DNA of 54,068 nucleotides, taken from positions 1 to 54,068 of the forward strand of contig JAPOST010000060.1 in assembly GCA_026709535.1 (NCBI GenBank), in the 5' to 3' direction. Position 1 is the stretch's first letter. Each line of letters begins with the position of its first letter. Source of the stretch: Rhodospirillaceae bacterium. Its GTDB lineage: Bacteria; Pseudomonadota; Alphaproteobacteria; Bin65. Positions 7,079 through 15,201 of this stretch are shown here, in pieces. The translations under genes were made by a program, and so were the position numbers. The notes beneath the pieces were generated by a model, which did no database searches, had not been told where the DNA came from, and saw only the letters and a program-made list of their open reading frames with translations.

Positions 7079-9828
7079 ACATCGCGACATCGCAGGTGAC
7101 GCTGACCGTCAACGGCCTCACGACCGAATTGCGCAGTCCGCCGGCGACGCGCCTCGCTCATGCCTTGCGCGATGAGCATGGCCTGACCGGTACCAAGGTC
7201 GGCTGCGACGCCGGCGACTGCGGGGCTTGTACCGTCCTGATCGACGGTGAACAATTGTGCGCCTGCATGGTTTCTGTCGCTCAGGCCGCCGGTCGAAATG
7301 TCGTCACTGTCGAAGGTCTCGCGAAAAATGGTGATCTGTCAGATCTGCAGGCAGCCTTTCTGCGTCATGGCGCAGCTCAATGCGGTATCTGTACGCCCGG
7401 GATGCTGATGGCGGCGCACGACCTGTTGGGCAAGAGGGGTAGCCCGAGCGAACAGGAGGTGGCGGATGCCCTGGGCGGGGTCCTGTGCCGGTGTACCGGT
7501 TATCGCAAGATCATTGACGCCATCCTCGATGTTGGCGGGAGCCGCCGGGGGGATGAACCAGAGATCGGAAAAGCCGTTGGTTCCCGCGTTGGCCGGCTTG
7601 ACGGCGCGCCGAAAGTGACGGGTGACGATGTGTTTGGCGCCGATTTCGCTCCACCGGGCGCACTGACCTTGCGCGTGATCCGCGCACCCGTTGCCAGCGG
7701 GCGGTTCCGCATCGGTGATCTGGGCGCGTTCAAGGCTGCGCATCCCGGTATCTCGGCGGTTTATACGGCAGACGATATCCCGGGTCACAATGCTTTTGGG
7801 GTTTACCCGACAGGCAAGGATCAGCCTGTGCTGGCAGACGGCCTGATCCGCTACCGGGGAGAGGCTCTGGTGGCAGTGGTGGGTCATCCGGGCGCGGTCG
7901 CAGCGCTGCGTGACGACGATCTTCCCTTGCACTTCGAACAGACAACGCCCGTCATCGGCATATCTCAAGCTGCAGCCAACGGGGCCACTCTGGTTCATGC
8001 TGACCGGCCAGGTAACATCTTGGCCGAAGGGCGTCTGGTGAAGGGGGACACCGCCGCCGGGTTTGCGATGGCGGACCATGTGGCGGAAGGCGCATGGCAG
8101 ACCAGTTTTGTGGAGCATGCCTATATCGAACCTGAAGCCGGCTGGGCCGAGCGCGTTGGCGATCGCATCGAAATCCATGTGACCACCCAGTCGCCCTACA
8201 TGGATCGTGACGAGGTCGCCCACGTGCTCGGCATGGAAAAGGAACAGATTCGCATTGTTCCAACCGCGTGTGGCGGCGGCTTCGGCGGAAAGCTCGACCT
8301 GTCCGTACAGCCGCTGATTGCCCTCGCAGCCAGGGATTTGGGTGTGCCGGTGCGCTGCGCCTACACCCGGCCCGAAAGCATGGCGTCATCGACCAAGCGG
8401 CATCCGGCGGCCATCAGGGCGAGAGCCGGCTGCTGCGCGGACGGCAAGTTGCTTGCCTTCGAATTTCATGGGGATTTCGATACCGGTGCGTATGCATCCT
8501 GGGGTCCGACCGTGGCAGATCGCGTGCCGGTGCACGCGACTGGACCCTACGTGGTTTCGAACGTCAAGAACACCAGTTGCGCTCTCCTGACAAATGCACC
8601 GCCATCGGGCGCCTTTCGGGGTTTCGGCGTGCCACAATCGGCGATCGCCAACGAGGCGCTGATGGACGACCTGGCCGAGATGTGCGGGATCGATCCGCTG
8701 GATTTCCGGCTGATCAATGCCCTTCGCAAGGGAGACGAGACATCGTCCGGTCAGCGCCTGGAATACAGCGCGGGCCTCGCCGAGTGCCTTGAAGCGTTGC
8801 GGTCGGCATGGGATACGGAACGAGAGGAAGCCGGCCGGTTCAATGCCGCGGCTGGCGATGTGCGCCGCGGCGTCGGCATCGCTGGCATGTGGTATGGATG
8901 TGGCAATACTTCCATGTCGAATCCGTCGACCATAACGATCGGGATTTCGGCGGAAGGTCAGGTCACGCTCTATAACGGCGCAATGGATATGGGGCAGGGC
9001 CCCAACACCATCATGCCCCAGATCGCGGCAGACGCTCTGGGCGTGCCGTTTGGTCGGTTCAATGTCGTTGCCGGTGATACGGACAGGACCGCCGATGCCG
9101 GCAAATCCTCGGCATCCCGCCAGACCTTCGTGTCCGGCAAGGCTGCGCAGCGCGCTGGCGAGAACTTGCGGACCAAAATTCTTCGTCTCGCGAATGTCGG
9201 GCCGAATGCCGTGCTGGAAATAGATCACGGCAAGATCGTCGTGCATGATGGCGAGGCGGAGCGGACGCTTGATCTGACCGCCATGGCCGCTGATGCAGAG
9301 GGCGATGTCCTGACCGGCAAGGGCACTTTCGACCCTCCGACCAAGCCACTGGACGACAATGGCCAAGGCGTGCCCTACGCGACCTATGGCTTTGGCGCCC
9401 ATCTTGCCGTCGCCGATATCGATATGGTTCTGGGGAATGTGAAGATACGTCGGATCGTGGCGGCCCACGATGTCGGCCGCGCGATCAATCCGACATTTCT
9501 GGAAGGCCAAATCCATGGCGGTATCGCCCAGGGACTGGGTCTGGCGCTGATGGAAGAATATATTCCGGGTCGAACCGAGAATCTTCACGACTACCTGATC
9601 CCGACTTTCGGCGACGTGCCACCGATTGATGTGATCCTGGTCGAGGATCCGGAACCGCTTGGCCCCTACGGTGCCAAAGGCATTGGCGAGCAGGCCCTCA
9701 TCCCGACTGCGCCGGCCATTTTCAACGCGGTTCGCCACGCGACCGGTGTGCGCCTGCATCATGCGCCCGCCACGCCATGTCGAGTTCGCGACGCCATTCT
9801 GGCCGCCCGGAAGTCAAATCATGTCTGA
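7075..9828 (+). CDS. Fused 2Fe-2S/molybdopterin hydroxylase subunit, probable N-heterocycle (nicotinate-type) dehydrogenase
   Basis: A 917-residue fusion of the small Fe-S subunit and the large molybdopterin subunit. Residues 1-155 carry two 2Fe-2S clusters: C44, C49, C52 with C62/C64 (plant-type), and C103, C106, C138, C140 (CGIC and CRC). From ~165 on comes the aldehyde oxidase/xanthine dehydrogenase Mo-binding region, with GGGFGGK, FRGFGVPQ and a C-terminal KGIGEQ holding the catalytic glutamate. These enzymes hydroxylate a carbon next to a ring nitrogen using water. Start is GTG 7075, overlapping the FAD gene by 4 bases; the 3' end overlaps the next gene by 8 bases. A nicotinate 6-hydroxylase role is inferred from the neighbours; related enzymes use purines or other heterocycles. 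Confidence 0.9.
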   Translation: MNIATSQVTLTVNGLTTELRSPPATRLAHALRDEHGLTGTKVGCDAGDCGACTVLIDGEQLCACMVSVAQAAGRNVVTVEGLAKNGDLSDLQAAFLRHGAAQCGICTPGMLMAAHDLLGKRGSPSEQEVADALGGVLCRCTGYRKIIDAILDVGGSRRGDEPEIGKAVGSRVGRLDGAPKVTGDDVFGADFAPPGALTLRVIRAPVASGRFRIGDLGAFKAAHPGISAVYTADDIPGHNAFGVYPTGKDQPVLADGLIRYRGEALVAVVGHPGAVAALRDDDLPLHFEQTTPVIGISQAAANGATLVHADRPGNILAEGRLVKGDTAAGFAMADHVAEGAWQTSFVEHAYIEPEAGWAERVGDRIEIHVTTQSPYMDRDEVAHVLGMEKEQIRIVPTACGGGFGGKLDLSVQPLIALAARDLGVPVRCAYTRPESMASSTKRHPAAIRARAGCCADGKLLAFEFHGDFDTGAYASWGPTVADRVPVHATGPYVVSNVKNTSCALLTNAPPSGAFRGFGVPQSAIANEALMDDLAEMCGIDPLDFRLINALRKGDETSSGQRLEYSAGLAECLEALRSAWDTEREEAGRFNAAAGDVRRGVGIAGMWYGCGNTSMSNPSTITIGISAEGQVTLYNGAMDMGQGPNTIMPQIAADALGVPFGRFNVVAGDTDRTADAGKSSASRQTFVSGKAAQRAGENLRTKILRLANVGPNAVLEIDHGKIVVHDGEAERTLDLTAMAADAEGDVLTGKGTFDPPTKPLDDNGQGVPYATYGFGAHLAVADIDMVLGNVKIRRIVAAHDVGRAINPTFLEGQIHGGIAQGLGLALMEEYIPGRTENLHDYLIPTFGDVPPIDVILVEDPEPLGPYGAKGIGEQALIPTAPAIFNAVRHATGVRLHHAPATPCRVRDAILAARKSNHV

Positions 9829-11308
9829 TGGCGCCGCCAGATCCACCAAGGGCGCTCCAGGCATCGTCACCTGCGATGCCTGCCCGGTCCTGTGCCGCAT
9901 TCGGGAGGGCCGGACAGGTGCCTGTGACCGCTACGGCAACATTGAAGGCGCGCTGACCCGTATGGACCCCTTCGTGGTTGCTCAGCGCGCCGGGAAGAAC
10001 GGCGATCTGGTACCGTTTCAGGACAGGGAATGGGATGGGTCGTTAATCCAGGGAGCGGACACTTTCGTGACCGGTGTCGGGTCCGGTACGACTTACCCGG
10101 ACTACAAGCCCGCGCCTTTCATCGTGGCAAGCCGCCACGACGGCATCGATATGGTGACCGTCGTGTCGGAAGGAATCTTCAGCTATTGCGGCCTGAAGGT
10201 GAAAATCGATACTGACCGATATATTGGTCCGGAAACCGCGCCGATCCGGGTCAAGGGCCAGCAGGTTGGTCACGTGACAACTGCCGAGTATGGCTCACAA
10301 ATGATGTCTCTCGGCGGGGTTCGCCACCTGACAGGCGGCTCCAAGAAAGAGGGTGTTGTTACTTGCGATGTGATGCTGCGTCTATCGAATGGAGAAGCCA
10401 TCGACTTCAGCATTGACGGCGGGGAGGAACTCACCCTTCAGCCGGGCAAGCCCCCGATCATCGGTGGTCATCATGAGGAACGAATGCGGGTAGGTTGTGG
10501 CTCGGCAACCATCGGCATCTTTGCGCAGCAATGGTTCGGCCATGCCGACGAGGTCATTGTGGTTGATGACCACATTACCGGCGTGTTGACTGAACACCAG
10601 GCTGGCCGATTTCTGGACATGGCTCCCGGCGGAATCCGGGTGCGCGGCCGCAAATCCACTCCCGGCCGCTATTTCCAGGTTGCCGAGCCGGGCAGCGGCT
10701 GGGGCGGTACCGATGTGACGGATCCACTCGCCATCATCGAAACCATCAACCCGGATATCGCCTGGCCCGGCGAGCGGCTGCTGATGGTCAGCACGACCGG
10801 TGAGGACTCGGAGTATTTCGTCCTCGACGACGATCTCAACCCTCAAAAGGCGTCAATGCCGGATTCCCTGTCGTTGGTGGTCGATCGCATCGGCGAAAAC
10901 TGCGAGCCTGCCCTGACGACTGTCCTGTTCATGGCTGGCGCTGGCGGATCCTTGCGCGCCGGTGTGACGGAGAATCCGGTCCGGCTGACCCGCTCGGTCC
11001 GCAGTGCGTTGACCCGGGTCACGGCCGGCGGAGCGTCTGTCTACATCTGGCCAGGTGGTGGGATTACGATCATGGTAGACGTCACCACGATGCCGGACAA
11101 CAGTTTCGGGCACGTTCCGACGCCGGCTATCGTGGCGCCCATCGAGTTTACTCTCCGTCTGGACGACTACAAGGCCTTGGGCGGCCACATGGACGCCGTG
11201 AAGCGGATCGAAGACGTGGCTGGCGATCACCGCCTGCGCGTCGAGAAATGGCATGACCGGGCTCCCTGGCCGGGAGCGCCCCTGCACGGCGTTGCAGCCG
11301 ACGGATGA
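9821..11308 (+). CDS. 6-hydroxynicotinate reductase-like Fe-S flavoprotein
   Basis: A 495-residue protein whose N-terminus has C18, C21, C25 and C35 (CxxCxxxC then a fourth Cys), fitting a 4Fe-4S cluster. The central GVGSGTTYPDYKPAPF (85-100) and GIFSYCGLKVKIDTDRYIG are features I associate with 6-hydroxynicotinate reductases (Hnr) of E. barkeri and Azorhizobium. The known reaction is ferredoxin-type reduction of 6-hydroxynicotinate to 1,4,5,6-tetrahydro-6-oxonicotinate, the substrate of enamidase, which is encoded in the same operon (19247). ATG 9821 lies inside the 3' end of the hydroxylase gene. The next gene starts by ATGA overlap. Exact substrate could be another hydroxypyridine. Confidence 0.8.
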   Translation: MSDGAARSTKGAPGIVTCDACPVLCRIREGRTGACDRYGNIEGALTRMDPFVVAQRAGKNGDLVPFQDREWDGSLIQGADTFVTGVGSGTTYPDYKPAPFIVASRHDGIDMVTVVSEGIFSYCGLKVKIDTDRYIGPETAPIRVKGQQVGHVTTAEYGSQMMSLGGVRHLTGGSKKEGVVTCDVMLRLSNGEAIDFSIDGGEELTLQPGKPPIIGGHHEERMRVGCGSATIGIFAQQWFGHADEVIVVDDHITGVLTEHQAGRFLDMAPGGIRVRGRKSTPGRYFQVAEPGSGWGGTDVTDPLAIIETINPDIAWPGERLLMVSTTGEDSEYFVLDDDLNPQKASMPDSLSLVVDRIGENCEPALTTVLFMAGAGGSLRAGVTENPVRLTRSVRSALTRVTAGGASVYIWPGGGITIMVDVTTMPDNSFGHVPTPAIVAPIEFTLRLDDYKALGGHMDAVKRIEDVAGDHRLRVEKWHDRAPWPGAPLHGVAADG

Positions 11309-12195
11309 GCGGTACGACGACCATACCAGGCGCCGTTCGCGCTGTCCTGCCGAACAGTCGGCGGCAGCACTTCCAACACGGCCCGATCGATCTGGTGATC
11401 GAGTGCTTTGGCGAGTCGTCGGACGTTCGTCATGCCTACGATCAGGCTTGGGACCGGTTTGAAACCATCCTGGCCGAACTGGCTGGCGAACTGTCAGAAT
11501 TGCGGACTGTCATCTCGGCGACGTCTGTCGTCACTGGCACGACGGCACGACGGATGATAGCGGCCTGCCGACCACACGCCCGGCAATTCGTTACCCCGAT
11601 GGCGGCCGTCGCCGGGGCCGTCGCGGACGAGATCCTCGACGCGCTGTCGGCCGGAAGGATCCTGCAACGGGCTTATGTCAACAATGGCGGGGACATTGCC
11701 GTCCATCTCGCTCCCGGCGAGACTTTCACAACCGGTCTTGTAATCCTGGGCGAGGCGCCTGCGGTTGCCGGAACGCTCCGGTTGAGGTCTGATCAGGGCG
11801 TCCGAGGAATTGCCAGCAGCGGTTGGCGCGGTCGCAGCCTGTCCAGGGGTATCGCCGATTCGGTCACCGTCCTGGCGTCTTCGGCTGCGGTCGCCGATGC
11901 GGCGGCGACGCTGATTGCCAACGATGTCTACGTCGAAACCCCTACGGTCCGGCAGGTTCCGGCGCAAAGCCTGGATCCGGAAAGCGATCTGGGCGATCGT
12001 CTCGTCACGGTGGCTGTTGGCGACCTTGCCAGCGCGGAGATCAGCCAGGCCCTGGATGCCGGAAGCGCGACGGCTCAAGCCATGCTCTCGGCCGGATTGA
12101 TCCACGCGACGTATCTGGCGCTCGCCGGCAAGAGCCGCGTTATTGGCGCCGCTCCCTCCTTGATTGACCTTGCCAGACAACAGGAAGCCGCATGA
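11305..12195 (+). CDS. UPF0280 protein, ApbE-like superfamily
   Basis: A 296-residue UPF0280/COG2122 member. Family blocks: PMAAVAGAVADEIL (98-111), AYVNNGGDIAVHL (123-135), and SSGWRGRSLSRGIADSVTVLASSAAVADAAAT. The VNNGGDI block and the late SGxxxR...VTVxAxxAxxADA pattern mirror ApbE, the FAD:protein FMN transferase, suggesting a shared fold. Function of UPF0280 is not established. It sits by 4-base overlaps between the Hnr-like reductase and a DUF1185 gene, so it probably works on the same pathway; flavin attachment to the reductase is one testable idea. Confidence 0.85.
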   Translation: MSGTTTIPGAVRAVLPNSRRQHFQHGPIDLVIECFGESSDVRHAYDQAWDRFETILAELAGELSELRTVISATSVVTGTTARRMIAACRPHARQFVTPMAAVAGAVADEILDALSAGRILQRAYVNNGGDIAVHLAPGETFTTGLVILGEAPAVAGTLRLRSDQGVRGIASSGWRGRSLSRGIADSVTVLASSAAVADAAATLIANDVYVETPTVRQVPAQSLDPESDLGDRLVTVAVGDLASAEISQALDAGSATAQAMLSAGLIHATYLALAGKSRVIGAAPSLIDLARQQEAA

Positions 12196-12779
12196 GTGAC
12201 TTGATAGCCATCCGCAAGATCGTGACTGCAACGGAAGAAATCCGGCACGAGGGAGGCCCTGAGCCGGCAGTCCCACGTTGTCGCGGCGCCATCACAGTGG
12301 TGATGAAAAACCCCTATGCTGGCCGGTATGTCGAAGATATCGTTCCCATGATGGAGGCGCTGACACCGGTCGGGCTGGATATGGCCGGGCAGCTGATCAA
12401 GGCCCTGGGCGGCGATGCATCCAGGATTGACGGCTACGGAAAGGGTGCAATTGTCGGCGAAGCGGGCGAACTCGAGCATGGCGCGTTGTGGCACGTCCCG
12501 GGCGGTTATGCGATGCGAGAACTGTTGGGTGATGCCAGGGCCATTGTTCCATCGTCCAAGAAGGTGGGCGGTGTGGGCACGCGCCTTGATGTGCCGATTA
12601 CGCATATCAACGCCTCCTACGTTCGGGGCCATTTCGATGCGATGGAGACCGGCGTCGCCGATGCTCCGAAGGCCGACGAGATAGCCTTCATTCTTGTGAT
12701 GTCGATCGGATCGCGCATTCACGACCGGGTCGGCGGTCTCAAGGCGGCAGCCATCAAGGGGGAGGACGGCCTCCGATGA
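12192..12779 (+). CDS. DUF1185 (amino acid synthesis family) protein, first copy
   Basis: A 195-residue member of PF06684 (DUF1185). Visible hallmarks: NPYAGRYVEDIVPMM near the N-terminus, YGKGAIVGEAGELEHGALWH in the centre, VPSSKKVGGVGTRLDVPITH, and a C-terminal IKGEDGLR. Structures from this family have a chorismate-mutase-like fold; the Pfam name is historical and the biochemical role is unknown. Its ATG overlaps the UPF0280 stop (ATGA). A second paralogue lies 6 kb downstream in the same operon. It may be a hydrolase or isomerase for a ring-opened amide or enol intermediate, but this is conjecture. Confidence 0.85.
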   Translation: MSDLIAIRKIVTATEEIRHEGGPEPAVPRCRGAITVVMKNPYAGRYVEDIVPMMEALTPVGLDMAGQLIKALGGDASRIDGYGKGAIVGEAGELEHGALWHVPGGYAMRELLGDARAIVPSSKKVGGVGTRLDVPITHINASYVRGHFDAMETGVADAPKADEIAFILVMSIGSRIHDRVGGLKAAAIKGEDGLR

Positions 12780-12819
12780 CCGTCAGCGGCAGCCCGAACG
12801 GAAGGATGAGCCTGGACTG

Positions 12820-13866
12820 ATGAGCAACTTCGTCCTCGATGCCTGGTACCCCATCGCGTGGGTCGACGAGTTGTCCGAAGGACCGCTGGGACGCGTGCTG
12901 CTGAATGAGCCGGTTGTCGTCTTCAAGACGGAGGAGGGCACCGTGGTGGCGTTGGAAGACCGCTGCTGCCACAAGTTTCTTCCGCTGTCCAGGGGGCGGG
13001 TCCGAGGCGAGTGCATTGAATGCGGATATCACGGGATGCAATACGATCATACTGGCGCATGCGTGAAAATTCCGGGACAGAAGCTCATTCCGGCAAACGC
13101 CAGGGTACGCTCCTATCCGGTTGCGCGGCGATTGGGGCTTGTGTGGCTGTGGACCGGTGAGTTCGAGGCCGCCAACGAGCAGCTGCTTTTCGATATGGCA
13201 CCCTATCGTGACGCTGCGTGGGGCGTGAACCATGGCCCCTACACCCATGTGCGCTCGCACTATCAGCAACTGACCGACAATCTGCTCGACCCTGCCCATG
13301 TCAGCTTCGTTCACCTGTCGACCCTGGGCAGCAAGGACATGGAAGAAGTCCCGGTTGAGACCAAGCAGATCGGCGATATCGTCGAGGTCAAGCGATGGAC
13401 GCTGGACAAGCCGCCCGTGCCCATATTCCAGGAGTTCATGCCGATCGACGGCAACGTCGACCGCTGGCAGTACTATCTGTTCTATCCGCCATCGATCAAT
13501 ATCGTCGACTTCGGCATTGGTCCCGTGGGCATGAGCCATTCCGATGCTGATCGTGACTCAGGCATCCGTATCTTCTCCTGCCATTTCCTGGCTCCGGAAA
13601 CCGAACGCAGCACTCATTATTTCTGGATGCAGGTCCGAAATTTCGAACCGGAAAACCATCAGGTCTCGGAGCGTATGACAGAACTGCTGGTGATGGCCTT
13701 CGATGAGGACAAGGAAATACTGGAAGCTGTTCAGGCGGCGACCGAGGCGGCAGGAGACCAGCCTTCGGTTCGTCTGGCCATCGACAACGGCCCAAACCGA
13801 AGTCGCCGGATTGTCGACAAGATGATCCGCAACGAACAGGCTGTTCGGACCATGGCCGCCGAATGA
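12820..13866 (+). CDS. Rieske 2Fe-2S ring-hydroxylating oxygenase, VanA-like alpha subunit
   Basis: A 348-residue Rieske non-heme iron oxygenase. The Rieske cluster ligands are C49, H51, C68 and H71 (CCH, then CGYH after 16 residues). The catalytic domain has NLLDPAHVSFVH (154-165), where H160 and H165 are the expected mononuclear-iron ligands. Length and the opening FVLDAWYPIAWVDEL match the vanillate O-demethylase/carbazole-type single-subunit group. Such enzymes need a reductase and sometimes a ferredoxin; neither is encoded next to it. Start ATG 12820 follows a GGATGAGCC-like leader. It sits 40 bases after the DUF1185 gene, inside the operon, and could oxygenate or demethylate the incoming substrate. 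Confidence 0.9.
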   Translation: MSNFVLDAWYPIAWVDELSEGPLGRVLLNEPVVVFKTEEGTVVALEDRCCHKFLPLSRGRVRGECIECGYHGMQYDHTGACVKIPGQKLIPANARVRSYPVARRLGLVWLWTGEFEAANEQLLFDMAPYRDAAWGVNHGPYTHVRSHYQQLTDNLLDPAHVSFVHLSTLGSKDMEEVPVETKQIGDIVEVKRWTLDKPPVPIFQEFMPIDGNVDRWQYYLFYPPSINIVDFGIGPVGMSHSDADRDSGIRIFSCHFLAPETERSTHYFWMQVRNFEPENHQVSERMTELLVMAFDEDKEILEAVQAATEAAGDQPSVRLAIDNGPNRSRRIVDKMIRNEQAVRTMAAE

Positions 13867-13921
13867 ACAGCAACAAGCCGTCGCCGGATGTCCGGCGATC
13901 CAACCATGGAGGCAACGAAAC

Positions 13922-15124
13922 ATGAAACTGAACCTGCTACTGGTGACTGGCGTGGCCTTGGGGGCCCTGTCGGCTGTTCATCCGGCTATCGCCGAGGGTG
14001 AAATCAAGATTGGCGACATCAACAGCTATACCCGTTTGCCAGCACACACGATTCCCTACAAGCGTGGCGCGCAACTGGCGATTGAAGAGATCAACAAGGC
14101 AGGCGGCGTTCTCGGCAAGAAACTGGTCCTGGTATCCCGAGATGATCAGGGCAAGCCAGGCGAGGCAGTAAAGATCGCTGAACAACTGCGGTCCCGGGAC
14201 AAGGTGGCGCTCGTCTCCGGCTCCTTGTTTTCGCACATCGGGCTGGCACTCGCTTCCTGGGCCAAGCAGCGCAAAATGCTGTATCTCGCTGCCGAACCGC
14301 TGGCGGACGCTCTGGTTTGGGCCAAGGGCAACAAATACACTTTCCGCCTCCGGCCCTCGACGTACATGCAGGCGGCCATGCTGGCCTCGGAAGCGGCGAA
14401 GAAAGAGAATGTAAAGCGCTGGGCGACTATCGCGCCCAACTATGCCTATGGAAAAGACGCGGTCGCAGCCTTCAAGAAGGTTTTGAAAAGGCTGCGTCCG
14501 GACGTGATGTTCGTCGGCTCCCAATGGCCGGGTCTGTTCAAGATCGATGCTGGCGCGGAAGTCCAGGCGCTCGCCAAGATGAAGCCGGACGGCATATACA
14601 ATGTGACTTTCGGGTCCGATCTCGCCAAGTTCGTGCGGGAGGGCAGGACGCGCGGGCTCTTCAAGGACAAACTGGTGGTCGGCCTGCTGACTGGCGAGCC
14701 GGAATATCTCGATCCGTTGAAGGGCGAAGCTCCGGTCGGCTGGTTGGTGACGGGTTATCCATGGGCGGACATCCAGACGGCCGCCCACAAGAAGTTCCTG
14801 GCCGCCTATCAAGCGCGCTGGAAGGACTACCCACGGATTGGTTCCATTGTCGGTTACAACACGATGCTCGCGATCAACGCCATGCTGAAAAAGGCCGGAT
14901 CCGTTGATACCGAGAAGATGGTCACGGCCATGAAGGGACTGAAGTTCGACTCTCCGTCCGGTCCGATCATGTTCCGTGCCGTCGATCATCAATCCACGAT
15001 GGGCGCCTGGGTTGGCTGGACTGTCCTGAAAGACGGCATGGGCGCCATGGCGAACTGGCAGTATCTTGATGGTGCCAATTTCCTGCCTTCCGTCGAAGAA
15101 ACCAAAAAGCTCCGCAAACAGTAG
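13922..15124 (+). CDS. ABC transporter periplasmic substrate-binding protein (LivK/Peripla_BP_6)
   Basis: A 400-residue secreted binding protein. A Sec signal peptide (residues 1-~24, ending AIA before EG) is followed by GEIKIGDINSYTRLPAHTIPYKRGAQLAIEEINKAGGVLGKKL, the usual start of branched-chain-amino-acid-type binding proteins that are also used for aromatic acids and amides. A GGAGGC ribosome site lies 7 bases before ATG 13922. It opens a complete importer (binding protein, fused permease, two ATPases). Position between the oxygenase and the enamidase suggests it brings in the heterocyclic substrate. Confidence 0.92.
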   Translation: MKLNLLLVTGVALGALSAVHPAIAEGEIKIGDINSYTRLPAHTIPYKRGAQLAIEEINKAGGVLGKKLVLVSRDDQGKPGEAVKIAEQLRSRDKVALVSGSLFSHIGLALASWAKQRKMLYLAAEPLADALVWAKGNKYTFRLRPSTYMQAAMLASEAAKKENVKRWATIAPNYAYGKDAVAAFKKVLKRLRPDVMFVGSQWPGLFKIDAGAEVQALAKMKPDGIYNVTFGSDLAKFVREGRTRGLFKDKLVVGLLTGEPEYLDPLKGEAPVGWLVTGYPWADIQTAAHKKFLAAYQARWKDYPRIGSIVGYNTMLAINAMLKKAGSVDTEKMVTAMKGLKFDSPSGPIMFRAVDHQSTMGAWVGWTVLKDGMGAMANWQYLDGANFLPSVEETKKLRKQ

Positions 15125-15201
15125 CGGCCTCGACTTCGAGTGATCGGGGCCATCAAGGCGTCGGTGATTCTCGTGACAGGTCGATTTACCTGACATTCTG
15201 A

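Noticed and set aside
8386-9762. 458-codon - strand frame opposite the Mo subunit
   Set aside because: Antisense to a clear molybdenum hydroxylase; no ribosome site or domain.
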